The notes under the pieces were generated by a model that was not told the DNA's origin, made no database searches, and saw only the letters and a program-made list of their open reading frames with translations. Both the position numbers and the translations under genes were made by a program. A stretch of 6,591 nucleotides of DNA from Pseudoxanthomonas sp. (lineage in GTDB: Bacteria > Pseudomonadota > Gammaproteobacteria > Xanthomonadales > Xanthomonadaceae), in contig JAJAZJ010000170.1 in NCBI GenBank assembly GCA_026785795.1, positions 1 to 6,591 of the forward strand, written 5' to 3'. Shown in pieces: positions 1-6,231 of the stretch (the stretch's first letter is position 1; each line of letters opens with the position of its first letter).

Positions 1-135
1 ATGTCGGGGTGATTCAGACGCTGCGCAGTCTGGGCTTCGGTGTCGAAGCGGGCGCGGGCTTCGGCTCTGGCTGCGGCGTTGAGGGTGGTTGTGGTGGTGG
101 TGTCATTGGCGGTGTTTGCGGTGGTACTGGCAGTG
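1..135 (-). other. Possible Ser/Thr protein kinase fragment (alphaC helix), partial
   Basis: On the minus strand, one open frame over this stretch encodes a Thr/Ala/Asn-rich run followed by ARARFDTEAQTAQRLNHPD, cut by the window edge at a codon beginning AT (Ile or Met). The pattern RF..EA....RL.HP(D/N)I is the alphaC-helix and following loop of bacterial Hanks-type Ser/Thr kinases, where HPxIV is the usual continuation. Codons here mostly end in C or G, as in a real gene of this genome. No glycine-rich loop or VAIK lysine is visible upstream in the same frame; that side runs into Ser-Ala repeats that are the antisense of the chpA linker. It may therefore be a gene fragment joined to chpA by recombination or misassembly, a kinase with a low-complexity insertion, or a chance antisense reading. 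The right-hand limit is arbitrary. Confidence 0.35.
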
Positions 136-2784
136 GCAGAAGCAGAGGCAGAAGCAGAAGCAGAGGCAATCCAGGCGCTGGATGCCCAGATCTCAACCGA
201 GGTCGCAGATTCCGATGCTGTGCAACTTGAAACCGACGACGGGGCCGTTCTGGCATCCGTCGCCGCAACTGAAATCGTGCAAGCAGCGACAGACGGCGTG
301 GACATGCCGGCTGAGCTCGCGCCGGAACAGCCGGCAGTGGAGGCAGGGGTGGTAGATATCATGGAAACCGGGACAACCGGTCCGGACGATTCCGTCGACA
401 ACGCCAGCGAGGCGGCTGCTGCGCAGGCAGCGGCAGCCTTGCCGGACGATGCGCTGGACTTCGCCGAAATCGACCACGACCTCGTCGACATTTTCGTCGA
501 GGAAGGCAACGAGCTGCTGGATCACTCCGACGGCCTGCTGGCCAAGCTCAGCGAAAACCCGGAAGACCTCACCCTGGTCACCGGCCTGCAGCGCGACCTG
601 CACACCATCAAGGGCGGCGCGCGCATGGCCGGCATCAATGCCATCGGCGACCTGGGCCATGCCATCGAATCACTGCTGGAGCAGGTGGCTGCACAGCGCG
701 TCGAGCTGGATCGCGGCAGCATCCTGCTGCTGGAGCGCGGCTTTGACGGTATGCATGGGCTGGTCGCCATGACCGGCGCCCATCGCAAGGCGCCGATGCC
801 CACGGAACTGATCGCCGAGTTCGAGCAGCGCGCGAATCCGGGCCGGAAGCAAGCCGATGCCGGGACCGCAGATACCACGGCTGCGTCCACCGCTGCTCCC
901 GCAGTGCTCGCGCCGCTGTCCGATCCGTTCGACAACGTGCTGCTGGGCATCGACGATGCGCAGGGGTCGGCTGGCCAGGAACAGGTGCGCGTGCGCTCGG
1001 ACCTGCTGGACCGTCTGGTCAACAACGCCGGCGAAGTGGCGATCTATCGTTCCCGCCTGGAGCAGCAGCTGGGCGCCTTCCGCGGCGCCATGGCCGAGCT
1101 GGACCGTACCAACATCCGACTGCACGACCAGCTCCGGCGCCTGGACCTGGAGACCGAGGCCCAGATCGTCGCCCGCTACCAGCGCGAGCAGGACAAGCGC
1201 GACCCGACCTTCGATCCGCTTGAGCTCGACCGTTTCTCCACCCTGCAGCAGCTCAGCCGTGCGCTGGCCGAATCGGCCGCGGACTTGACCGGCCTGCAGG
1301 GCGTGCTGGACGAATTGGCGCGCCAGTACGACTCGCTGCTGCAGCAGCAGTCGCGGGTCAGCTCGGAACTGCAGGACGGCCTGATGCGTGCGCGCATGGT
1401 GCCATTCGACGGCATCGTGCCGCGCCTGCGCCGGGTACTGCGCCAGGCCGCCACCGATACCAACAAGCAGGTCAAACTGCAGCTGGACGGTGCCCACGGC
1501 GAACTGGACCGCAATGTGCTGGAGCGCATGACCGCGCCGCTGGAACACCTGCTGCGAAACGCGGTGGCCCACGGCCTGGAAACCCCCAAGACCCGCCGCA
1601 AGGCCGGCAAGCCCGAAGAAGGCACCGTGCAGATCGCGCTGCGGCGCGAAGGTGCGGAAATGGTGCTGCAGGTGTCCGACGACGGCACTGGCATCAACCA
1701 CGCTGCTATCCGTCGCCGCGCCGAACAGCGCGGCTTGGTCCAGCCCGATGCGGTGATCGCCGACGTGGCGCTGGAACGCATGATCCTGGAATCCGGCTTC
1801 AGCACCTCGGACAGCATCAGCCAGCTGGCCGGGCGTGGCGTGGGCATGGACGTGGTCTATAGCGAAGTGCGCCAGCTGGGCGGTTCGCTGGAAATCGCCA
1901 CCCAGGCCAACCAGCGGACCACCTTCACCCTGCGCCTGCCGCAGACCCTGGCGGTCACCCAGGCCGTGTTCGTGCAGATTGGCGAGACCCAGTTCGCGGT
2001 CCCGGTGGCAGCCGTCGGCGGCGTCGGTCGGATTGCGCGCGACCGCTTCGAAACCGAGGGCGCCGTGTACGTGTACGGCGGCGAGGAATACGCCCTGCAC
2101 GATCTTGGACGGCTGGTCGGCCAGCCGGCGGCGCGCGCCGAAGGTCAGCCGCAGGTGCCATTGCTGCTGGTGCGTGCAGGCGACCTGCGCGCCGCGGTGG
2201 CCGTGGACCGGGTGCTGGGCAACCGCGAGATCGTGGTCAAGCCGGTGGGTCCGCAGATCGCTTCGGTGCCCGGCATCTACGGCGCCACGATCACCGGTGA
2301 TGGTCGCATCGTGGTCATCCTGGACGTCGCCCCGCTGGTCCGTCGCCACATCCTGCAGCCGCAGCTGTTCGTCACCGATGCGCCCGCCGTGGAGGAGCGC
2401 CGGGTGCCGCTGGTGATGGTGGTGGACGACTCGTTGACCATGCGCAAAGTCACCGGCCGCGTGCTGGAGCGCCACAATTTCGAGGTCGCGGTCGCACGCG
2501 ACGGCATCGAAGCATTGGAGCGGCTGGAGGAAAAGGTGCCGGACCTGATGCTGCTGGACATCGAGATGCCGCGCATGGACGGCTACGAACTGGCAACGGC
2601 GATGAAGGCAGATCCACGCTTCAAGGACGTGCCGATCGTCATGATCACTTCGCGTACCGGCGACAAGCACCGCCAGCGGGCAATGGAAATCGGCGTGCAG
2701 CGGTACATGGGCAAGCCGTACCAGGAGCTCGACCTGATGCGCAACGTGTATGACCTGCTCGGGATCTCGCGTGTCCGCGAGTAA
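40..2784 (+). CDS. chpA: ChpA/PilL-type hybrid chemotaxis histidine kinase, C-terminal part
   Basis: This is the CheA-like kinase of the chemosensory pili (Pil-Chp) system. It autophosphorylates and passes phosphate to PilG/PilH-type response regulators that control type IV pili. Numbering from the GTG at 40: an Ala/Glu/Val-rich linker to ~140; an Hpt domain ~143-265 with LHTIKGG and phospho-accepting His188; a dimerisation/regulatory helix region ~317-470 including GLMRARMVPF; an ATPase domain with N box HLLRNAVAHG (Asn507), G1 box DDGTGI (547-552) and G2 box GRGVGMDVV (~598-606); a CheW-like domain ~637-770; and a receiver domain 793-914 with acidic pair Asp796/Asp797, phospho-acceptor Asp840, Thr870 and Lys892. 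All catalytic residues are present. Full ChpA proteins are much longer, with several N-terminal Hpt-like domains, but this frame closes at a TGA at 10-12. The start is therefore formal: no ribosome site precedes the GTG, and residues 1-32 are probably not ChpA sequence. The family call is firm; the 5' end is not. Confidence 0.9.
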   Translation: MSKRARASALAAALRVVVVVVSLAVFAVVLAVAEAEAEAEAEAIQALDAQISTEVADSDAVQLETDDGAVLASVAATEIVQAATDGVDMPAELAPEQPAVEAGVVDIMETGTTGPDDSVDNASEAAAAQAAAALPDDALDFAEIDHDLVDIFVEEGNELLDHSDGLLAKLSENPEDLTLVTGLQRDLHTIKGGARMAGINAIGDLGHAIESLLEQVAAQRVELDRGSILLLERGFDGMHGLVAMTGAHRKAPMPTELIAEFEQRANPGRKQADAGTADTTAASTAAPAVLAPLSDPFDNVLLGIDDAQGSAGQEQVRVRSDLLDRLVNNAGEVAIYRSRLEQQLGAFRGAMAELDRTNIRLHDQLRRLDLETEAQIVARYQREQDKRDPTFDPLELDRFSTLQQLSRALAESAADLTGLQGVLDELARQYDSLLQQQSRVSSELQDGLMRARMVPFDGIVPRLRRVLRQAATDTNKQVKLQLDGAHGELDRNVLERMTAPLEHLLRNAVAHGLETPKTRRKAGKPEEGTVQIALRREGAEMVLQVSDDGTGINHAAIRRRAEQRGLVQPDAVIADVALERMILESGFSTSDSISQLAGRGVGMDVVYSEVRQLGGSLEIATQANQRTTFTLRLPQTLAVTQAVFVQIGETQFAVPVAAVGGVGRIARDRFETEGAVYVYGGEEYALHDLGRLVGQPAARAEGQPQVPLLLVRAGDLRAAVAVDRVLGNREIVVKPVGPQIASVPGIYGATITGDGRIVVILDVAPLVRRHILQPQLFVTDAPAVEERRVPLVMVVDDSLTMRKVTGRVLERHNFEVAVARDGIEALERLEEKVPDLMLLDIEMPRMDGYELATAMKADPRFKDVPIVMITSRTGDKHRQRAMEIGVQRYMGKPYQELDLMRNVYDLLGISRVRE
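136..168 (+). repeat. GCAGAR hexanucleotide tandem repeat (5.5 units)
   Basis: This is a near-perfect array of GCAGAA/GCAGAG units. It reads as alternating Ala-Glu in the chpA frame and alternating Ser-Ala in the minus-strand frame that leads to the kinase-like motif. It sits exactly where ChpA-like linker sequence gives way to sequence that makes better sense on the other strand. Repeats of this kind are prone to slippage, recombination and assembly collapse. Confidence 0.8.
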
Positions 2785-2794
2785 AACCGGCCAC

Positions 2795-4024
2795 ATGAGC
2801 ACGGATGCATCCCAGCCAAGCGGCAGGCGGGTGGCGCTGCTGGCTTTGCCGGGTGCGGCGCGCGACCAGCTGCGCGATGCGCTGCTGCAGGCCGGTGCCC
2901 AGCTGGTGCTTGAAGCCGACCCCAACACCACCGAGCCACAGGCCCTGCTGGATGCGCAGCCGCAAACCGTGCTGGTCGCGCTGGAGCCGGCCATCGAGGA
3001 CAGCCTGGCGCGTTTCGACGAGGTCCTGCTGGATCCGGCGGTGGCGGTGATCTTCGACGAGGCCGAACTGGCCGCCAAGCGCGATGGCTGGGATGCCAAA
3101 CGCTGGGTACGCCACCTGGCCGCGAAGTTGAATGGGCACTCCGACGTGCTGCCCCCGGGCGCCGAATTGGACGACTCGCAGCTCGAGCCCGGGCTGCCGG
3201 CCTCCCCGGCTCAGCTGGATGCGGGCGTGGGCATCGAGTCTTACCTGGAAGAAGCACGCGATCTTGCCGACGAACTGCCGCGCGGCGGCCTGGAGAACGG
3301 CGGAGAGCCCGCTGACCAGGGGCTGGAGCTGATGCTGGAATCCCTTGATCAGGCCCCGGTCCATGCCGCGGCTGTTGCACCCGTGCCCGTGGCGTCTGAG
3401 GACGCCGTGGCAAACGCCACTGCGCCCGAGGCTGGGTCGGGCCTGGTGCTGGAACTTGAATCGCTGGAATCGTCGTCGGCTTCTGCCGCAACCGGCGTAC
3501 GCGGAGCATTGCTGCTGTTCGCAGGCATCGGCGGGCCGGATGCGGTACGCAAGGTGCTGGCGGCGCTGCCGGAGGACCTGGCGCGTCCGGTGCTGGTCCA
3601 GCTGCGCCTGGACGGTGGCCTTTACGACAACCTGGTCAAGCAGATGGAGCGTGTTTCCGTGCTGCCGGTGCAGATGGCCGGCGCAGGCGACGTCGCCCAG
3701 CCGGGTCATGTGTACGTGCTTAGCAACGAGGTGGCCGTGGCCGTAGTCGAGGGTGTGGTCCGTTTCAGCGAAGGACAACTTGCGGTCGAGGATCTGATCG
3801 CCTCGCTGCCCCCCGCCGAAAGTGCGGTGCTGCTGCTGAGCGGAAGCGATCCGTCGCAGGTGGAGCCCGCGCTCGCCCTCGCCGCACAGGGAGGCTTCCT
3901 CGGCGGCCAGGCGCCGCAGGGCTGCTATGACCCGGCCGCCTCCAAGGCGCTGCTGGCGCGTGGCGGGAATGCGGCAAGCCCGGAGGAACTGGCGGCACAA
4001 CTGGCATTGCACTGGCAGGCCTGA
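2795..4024 (+). CDS. chpB: ChpB-like CheB-family protein, probable pseudo-methylesterase
   Basis: The position just after chpA and before chpC, and the C-terminal fold pattern, match ChpB, the CheB-like methylesterase of the Pil-Chp system. The protein has 409 residues from this ATG. Residues ~12-110 look like a degenerate receiver domain: the beta1 region is VALLALPG without the acidic pair, and beta3 is VLVALEP with Ala62 where the phospho-Asp should be. Residues ~115-235 are an acidic low-complexity linker. Residues ~236-409 align with the CheB methylesterase domain, but the nucleophile motif (normally GAS.GG) reads FAGIGG with Gly244 in place of Ser. The QH motif reads VQLRLDGG with Arg271 in place of His. 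The catalytic-Asp region is LSGSDPS, so Asp352 may or may not be equivalent. A scaffolding or regulatory role is inferred. The start is uncertain: a GTG at 2771 (overlapping the chpA stop, with GGGA 6 nt upstream) and an ATG at 2750 are in frame. This ATG lies 10 nt after the chpA stop. Confidence 0.8.
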   Translation: MSTDASQPSGRRVALLALPGAARDQLRDALLQAGAQLVLEADPNTTEPQALLDAQPQTVLVALEPAIEDSLARFDEVLLDPAVAVIFDEAELAAKRDGWDAKRWVRHLAAKLNGHSDVLPPGAELDDSQLEPGLPASPAQLDAGVGIESYLEEARDLADELPRGGLENGGEPADQGLELMLESLDQAPVHAAAVAPVPVASEDAVANATAPEAGSGLVLELESLESSSASAATGVRGALLLFAGIGGPDAVRKVLAALPEDLARPVLVQLRLDGGLYDNLVKQMERVSVLPVQMAGAGDVAQPGHVYVLSNEVAVAVVEGVVRFSEGQLAVEDLIASLPPAESAVLLLSGSDPSQVEPALALAAQGGFLGGQAPQGCYDPAASKALLARGGNAASPEELAAQLALHWQA

Positions 4025-4038
4025 AGCAGGCAGCAACC

Positions 4039-4043
4039 AAGGA
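4039..4043 (+). promoter_or_regulatory. Ribosome binding site of chpC
   Basis: AAGGA lies 7 nt upstream of the ATG at 4051, inside the 26-nt gap after chpB. It is the clearest Shine-Dalgarno sequence in the Chp block and fixes the chpC start. Confidence 0.75.
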
Positions 4044-4050
4044 CCCATAG

Positions 4051-4530
4051 ATGGCACATTCCAACGACGAAATCCGCGGCGTACTGCTGCAAGCCGGCGA
4101 AGAGCGCGTGCTCTTGGCAAATGCCACCGTGGCCGAGGTGCTGGCCCGCGTGCCGGTTGAGCCCATCGCCGACGCCCCGGCCTGGCTGGCCGGAAATATC
4201 CGCTGGCATGGCTGGGAGGTGCCGCTGCTGTCGTTCGCCCAGCTCACCGGCCTGGGCGACGAAAGCCTCGCCGCCAACAGCAAGATGGTGGTGCTGAAGT
4301 CGCTCAGCGGCAGCGAGTCGCTGCCTTATTTCGCGCTGCTGACCCAGTCGTTCCCACGCCTGATCTCGGTGCCAAGAGATGGCCTGCTGGCCGATGCCAC
4401 CGAAGAGCAGCTGCCCGCCGGCGTGACTATGCGCGTGCTGCTGGGCGACGAGGCGGCCCTGCTGCCCGACCTGGAAGCCATTGAGGCCATGCTCAGCGAA
4501 GCGCTGGCCGCTGCCGCTGCTGCGGCCTGA
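4051..4530 (+). CDS. chpC: ChpC-like CheW-domain chemotaxis adaptor
   Basis: The product is a 159-residue, single-domain CheW-type adaptor. Such proteins couple chemoreceptors to the CheA-like kinase at the inner face of the membrane; ChpC is one of two CheW-like proteins (with PilI) in Pil-Chp systems. CheW hallmarks are visible: an N-terminal strand pair (VLLQAGEERVLLANATVAEV, residues ~11-30), PAWLAGNIRWHGWEVPLLSF (~48-67), and a C-terminal half ending in an acidic helix and a poly-Ala tail. There is no signal peptide, membrane segment or extra domain. It is co-directional with chpA and chpB, 26 nt after chpB, with a strong AAGGA ribosome site. It is the last gene of the block because the next gene is convergent. 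The family assignment is solid; the name chpC rests on gene order and on its divergence from the shorter, canonical PilI. Confidence 0.85.
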   Translation: MAHSNDEIRGVLLQAGEERVLLANATVAEVLARVPVEPIADAPAWLAGNIRWHGWEVPLLSFAQLTGLGDESLAANSKMVVLKSLSGSESLPYFALLTQSFPRLISVPRDGLLADATEEQLPAGVTMRVLLGDEAALLPDLEAIEAMLSEALAAAAAAA

Positions 4531-4584
4531 TTCGGCCCCGCGGAATGGATACGCCGGGAACCTTTGCGCCCCGAGCGTGACGCC

Positions 4585-4607
4585 GGCGCCGTAAAACAGC
4601 GGCCGCC
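4585..4607. terminator. Weak GC hairpin between convergent chpC and rsmE
   Basis: GGCGCCG pairs with CGGCCGCC through a 7-bp GC stem with one bulged base and an 8-nt loop (TAAAACAG). It ends exactly at the rsmE stop codon. A U-run follows on neither strand, so it is not a classical intrinsic terminator. It could serve as an RNA 3'-end or barrier structure for both genes. The rest of the 77-bp intergenic stretch shows nothing clear. Confidence 0.3.
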
Positions 4608-5342
4608 TCAAAGATCACCGAACCGCGACTGGATCGCCGCAATCGCGGCCAGGCCCGCGGTTTCGGTGCGCAGGATGCGCGGCCCCAGCCGCAGGCCCTG
4701 GAACCCGGCGGACAGCAGCAGCTCGCGATCACGTGGCGACCAGCCGCCTTCCGGGCCAATAGCCACCGCGATGGCGTGCGAAACAGGTGCCTGCAGGCTG
4801 GCCAACGTTTGCGTGCCGGCTGGATCCAGGGTCAACTTCATGCAGTCGCCAGCCACCCCCGTGGCGGCCGCTGCCAGGGCGGCGGGTACGGCCAGGCCAG
4901 GCAGCGTGGCACGGCCGGACTGTTCGCAGGCCGACGCAATCACGCTACGCCAGTGGGCCATGCGCTTGGCGGTGCGTTCCACGTCCAGCTTTACTTCCGT
5001 GCGCTCGGCGATGACCGGCAGCAGTTCAGCTACGCCCAGCTCGGTGGCCTTCTGCAGGATCAGGTCCATCTTCTCGCCACGGGCGATGCCCTGCAGCAGC
5101 ACGATGCGCAGGGGTGACTCGTTGTGTACCGCCACCGCAGACAGTACGTCGGCAGTCACTTCGCGCTTGCCGATGCTGGCGATGCGCGCGTCGTAGTCAT
5201 AGCCATCGCCGTTGAACAGCACGCAGGCGTCGCCTTCGCGCAGCCGCAGCACGCGGGTCAGGTGGCCGGCGGCGGACTCGGGCACGACGATGCGCTGTCC
5301 AGGGACCAGCGTGGCAATCACGTGGCAGCGGGTCAGCCTCAT
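4608..5342 (-). CDS. rsmE: 16S rRNA (uracil(1498)-N3)-methyltransferase RsmE
   Basis: RsmE methylates N3 of U1498 in 16S rRNA of assembled small subunits, using S-adenosylmethionine. It is a cytosolic SPOUT-class enzyme. The protein has 244 residues, the usual family length. Visible parts are an N-terminal PUA-like domain beginning MRLTRCHV (to ~70), GIARGEKMDLILQKATELGV (85-104), and the C-terminal trefoil-knot SAM site with IGPEGG (195-200) and LRLGPRILRTETA (~217-229). The start is the ATG at 5342-5340, which overlaps the TGA of the upstream bioA remnant as ATGA; GGAAG lies 7 nt upstream of it. A longer in-frame reading from 5480 adds a Gly/Ala/Arg-rich segment foreign to the family and is the antisense-frame shadow of the remnant. 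Expression probably depends on the promoter in front of the bioA remnant, with translational coupling. It is convergent with chpC. The identification is confident. Confidence 0.95.
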   Translation of the reverse strand: MRLTRCHVIATLVPGQRIVVPESAAGHLTRVLRLREGDACVLFNGDGYDYDARIASIGKREVTADVLSAVAVHNESPLRIVLLQGIARGEKMDLILQKATELGVAELLPVIAERTEVKLDVERTAKRMAHWRSVIASACEQSGRATLPGLAVPAALAAAATGVAGDCMKLTLDPAGTQTLASLQAPVSHAIAVAIGPEGGWSPRDRELLLSAGFQGLRLGPRILRTETAGLAAIAAIQSRFGDL

Positions 5343-5602
5343 GCGCTGGCTTCCAGGCTCGCCCCGCGGGTGACCTGGGCCCCCGCTGCACGGTAAGCCT
5401 CCGGCGATGGCGCGAACAGCGCCTCGGCCAGCAGCGTGGCGTATACGCGCCGGTGCAGCGGCATGTCGCCCATCGTCCATGCACCCTCGCCGCGTGCGAT
5501 CGGCGGCAGCGGCAGCGTGTGCGGACGCTTGCGCATCTGCGTGCGGGGATGCCAGATGACGCCCAGGTGGCGCGAACGCCAGCGCCCGGCGTCTGTTAGC
5601 AT
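5339..5602 (-). pseudogene. bioA: bioA remnant: DAPA aminotransferase collapsed by in-frame deletions
   Basis: The 87-codon frame begins like BioA (adenosylmethionine-8-amino-7-oxononanoate aminotransferase, biotin synthesis). Residues 7-42 contain RWRSRHLGVIWHPRTQM and LPLPPIARGEGAW, matching the conserved BioA N-terminus that normally continues into the DG(R)RYLDA..SSWW segment. Instead, from residue 43 it jumps to GDMPLHRRVYATLLAEALF and APSPEAY, which resembles an internal BioA segment some 130 residues further on. After residue ~73 it ends with AQVTRGASLEASA, which may be the native C-terminus after a second deletion. BioA enzymes are ~420-460 residues, so the PLP-binding core and its lysine are absent and aminotransferase activity is not expected. 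The pieces share one frame and end with ATGA overlapping rsmE. The ATG at 5602-5600 is chosen for its GAGGGG ribosome site; an in-frame ATG at 5629 is possible. The BioA origin was recognised from memory of the family, not by alignment. Confidence 0.75.
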
Positions 5603-5676
5603 TTGCCCCTCATGATCTTCTTCCTGCATGTGCGCATCTTATCGGCTGCCGGGCGTCTCGGTGGCGGGGGTGGCCA
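5603..5676. promoter_or_regulatory. Divergent intergenic region, bioA remnant/rsmE versus nudE
   Basis: These 74 bp separate divergent genes and must hold, or overlap, the promoters of both units. On the minus strand TAAGAT (about 5633-5638) is a weak -10 candidate without a convincing -35. On the plus strand no good promoter was recognised. GGGGG at 5666-5670 may act as a ribosome site for nudE. No clear inverted-repeat operator was found. Confidence 0.35.
5606..5611 (-). promoter_or_regulatory. Ribosome binding site of the bioA remnant
   Basis: On the minus strand, GAGGGG precedes the ATG at 5602-5600, with GAGG spaced 5 nt from it. It selects this start over the upstream in-frame ATG at 5629 and shows that translation initiation of the remnant is intact. 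Confidence 0.65.
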
Positions 5677-6231
5677 GTGACTCGCAGCCTGCCGGTGATC
5701 CACGCCATCACCGAGCGCAGCGAAGGGTCTTCTGACCGCAAGGTCGAGGAGCTGGACCTTGAATTCAGCAACGGCGAACGTCGTCGCTTCCAGCGCCTGA
5801 AGCCCAGTGGGCATGGTGCCGTGGTGGTGGTGCCGATGCTGGACGCGGAGACCGTGCTGCTGGTTCGCGAATATGCCGCCGGGCTGCATCGCTACGAACT
5901 GGGCCTGGTGAAGGGCCGCATCGATGCGGGTGAATCGCCCACGCTGGCCGCAAACCGCGAGCTGAAGGAAGAGGCCGGCTACGGCGCAGGCCGGATCGAC
6001 GTGCTGCGCGCGCTGAGCCTGGCGCCCACCTACATGAGCCACCAGTCATGGCTGGTGCTGGCGCGCGACCTGTACCCGGAACGCCTGCCTGGTGACGAGC
6101 CAGAGGAGCTGGAAGTCGTGCCGTGGAAACTGGCCGAACTGGACCAGCTGATGCTGCGCGAGGATTTTTCCGAGGGCCGTTCACTTGCAGCGTTGTTCAT
6201 CGTGCGCGAGTGGCTGGGCACCCGGTCTTGA
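5677..6231 (+). CDS. nudE: ADP compounds hydrolase NudE (Nudix family)
   Basis: NudE hydrolyses ADP-linked compounds such as ADP-ribose, NADH and diadenosine oligophosphates, giving AMP plus a phosphate ester; it is cytosolic and Mg-dependent. The 184-residue protein has a complete Nudix box at residues 80-102 (Gly80, Glu86, Arg94-Glu95-Leu96, Glu98-Glu99, Gly101), matching GX5EX7REUXEEXGU. NudE-specific features surround it: [19 protein letters not shown] near the N-terminus, [19 protein letters not shown] before the box, and [23 protein letters not shown] and ALFIVREWL after it. These follow the Escherichia coli protein closely in order and spacing. The start is a GTG with GGGGG 6 nt upstream; no ATG lies in frame before the conserved region. 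Its stop overlaps the probable cysQ start. It is divergent from the bioA remnant. The identification is confident. Confidence 0.93.
   Translation: MTRSLPVIHAITERSEGSSDRKVEELDLEFSNGERRRFQRLKPSGHGAVVVVPMLDAETVLLVREYAAGLHRYELGLVKGRIDAGESPTLAANRELKEEAGYGAGRIDVLRALSLAPTYMSHQSWLVLARDLYPERLPGDEPEELEVVPWKLAELDQLMLREDFSEGRSLAALFIVREWLGTRS

Noticed and set aside
670..3099. Long (809-codon) open frame on the minus strand opposite chpA
   Set aside because: It is rich in His, Gln, Ala and Arg as expected from the complement of GC-rich codons, shows no recognisable domain, and lies opposite well-conserved kinase, CheW and receiver motifs.
2645..4120. 491-codon minus-strand frame opposite chpB
   Set aside because: Same antisense codon-bias effect; no motif, no ribosome site recognised, and it crosses three genes on the other strand.
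4581..4606. CGGCGCCG and GCGGCCGC palindromes as a regulatory site
   Set aside because: Short self-complementary GC words are expected by chance at this base composition; only the combined hairpin was kept, with low confidence.
4564..5196. 210-codon plus-strand frame opposite rsmE
   Set aside because: Ser/Arg-rich antisense shadow; the rsmE reading on the other strand has all family motifs.
5343..5480. N-terminal extension of rsmE to an ATG at 5480
   Set aside because: The family begins at MRLTRCHV; the extension is Gly/Ala/Arg-rich and is the out-of-frame reading of the bioA remnant.
5630..5650. TAAGAT-type -10 element on the minus strand as a defined bioA promoter
   Set aside because: It matches the consensus at only four of six positions and lacks a -35 partner, so it is mentioned only within the intergenic entry.
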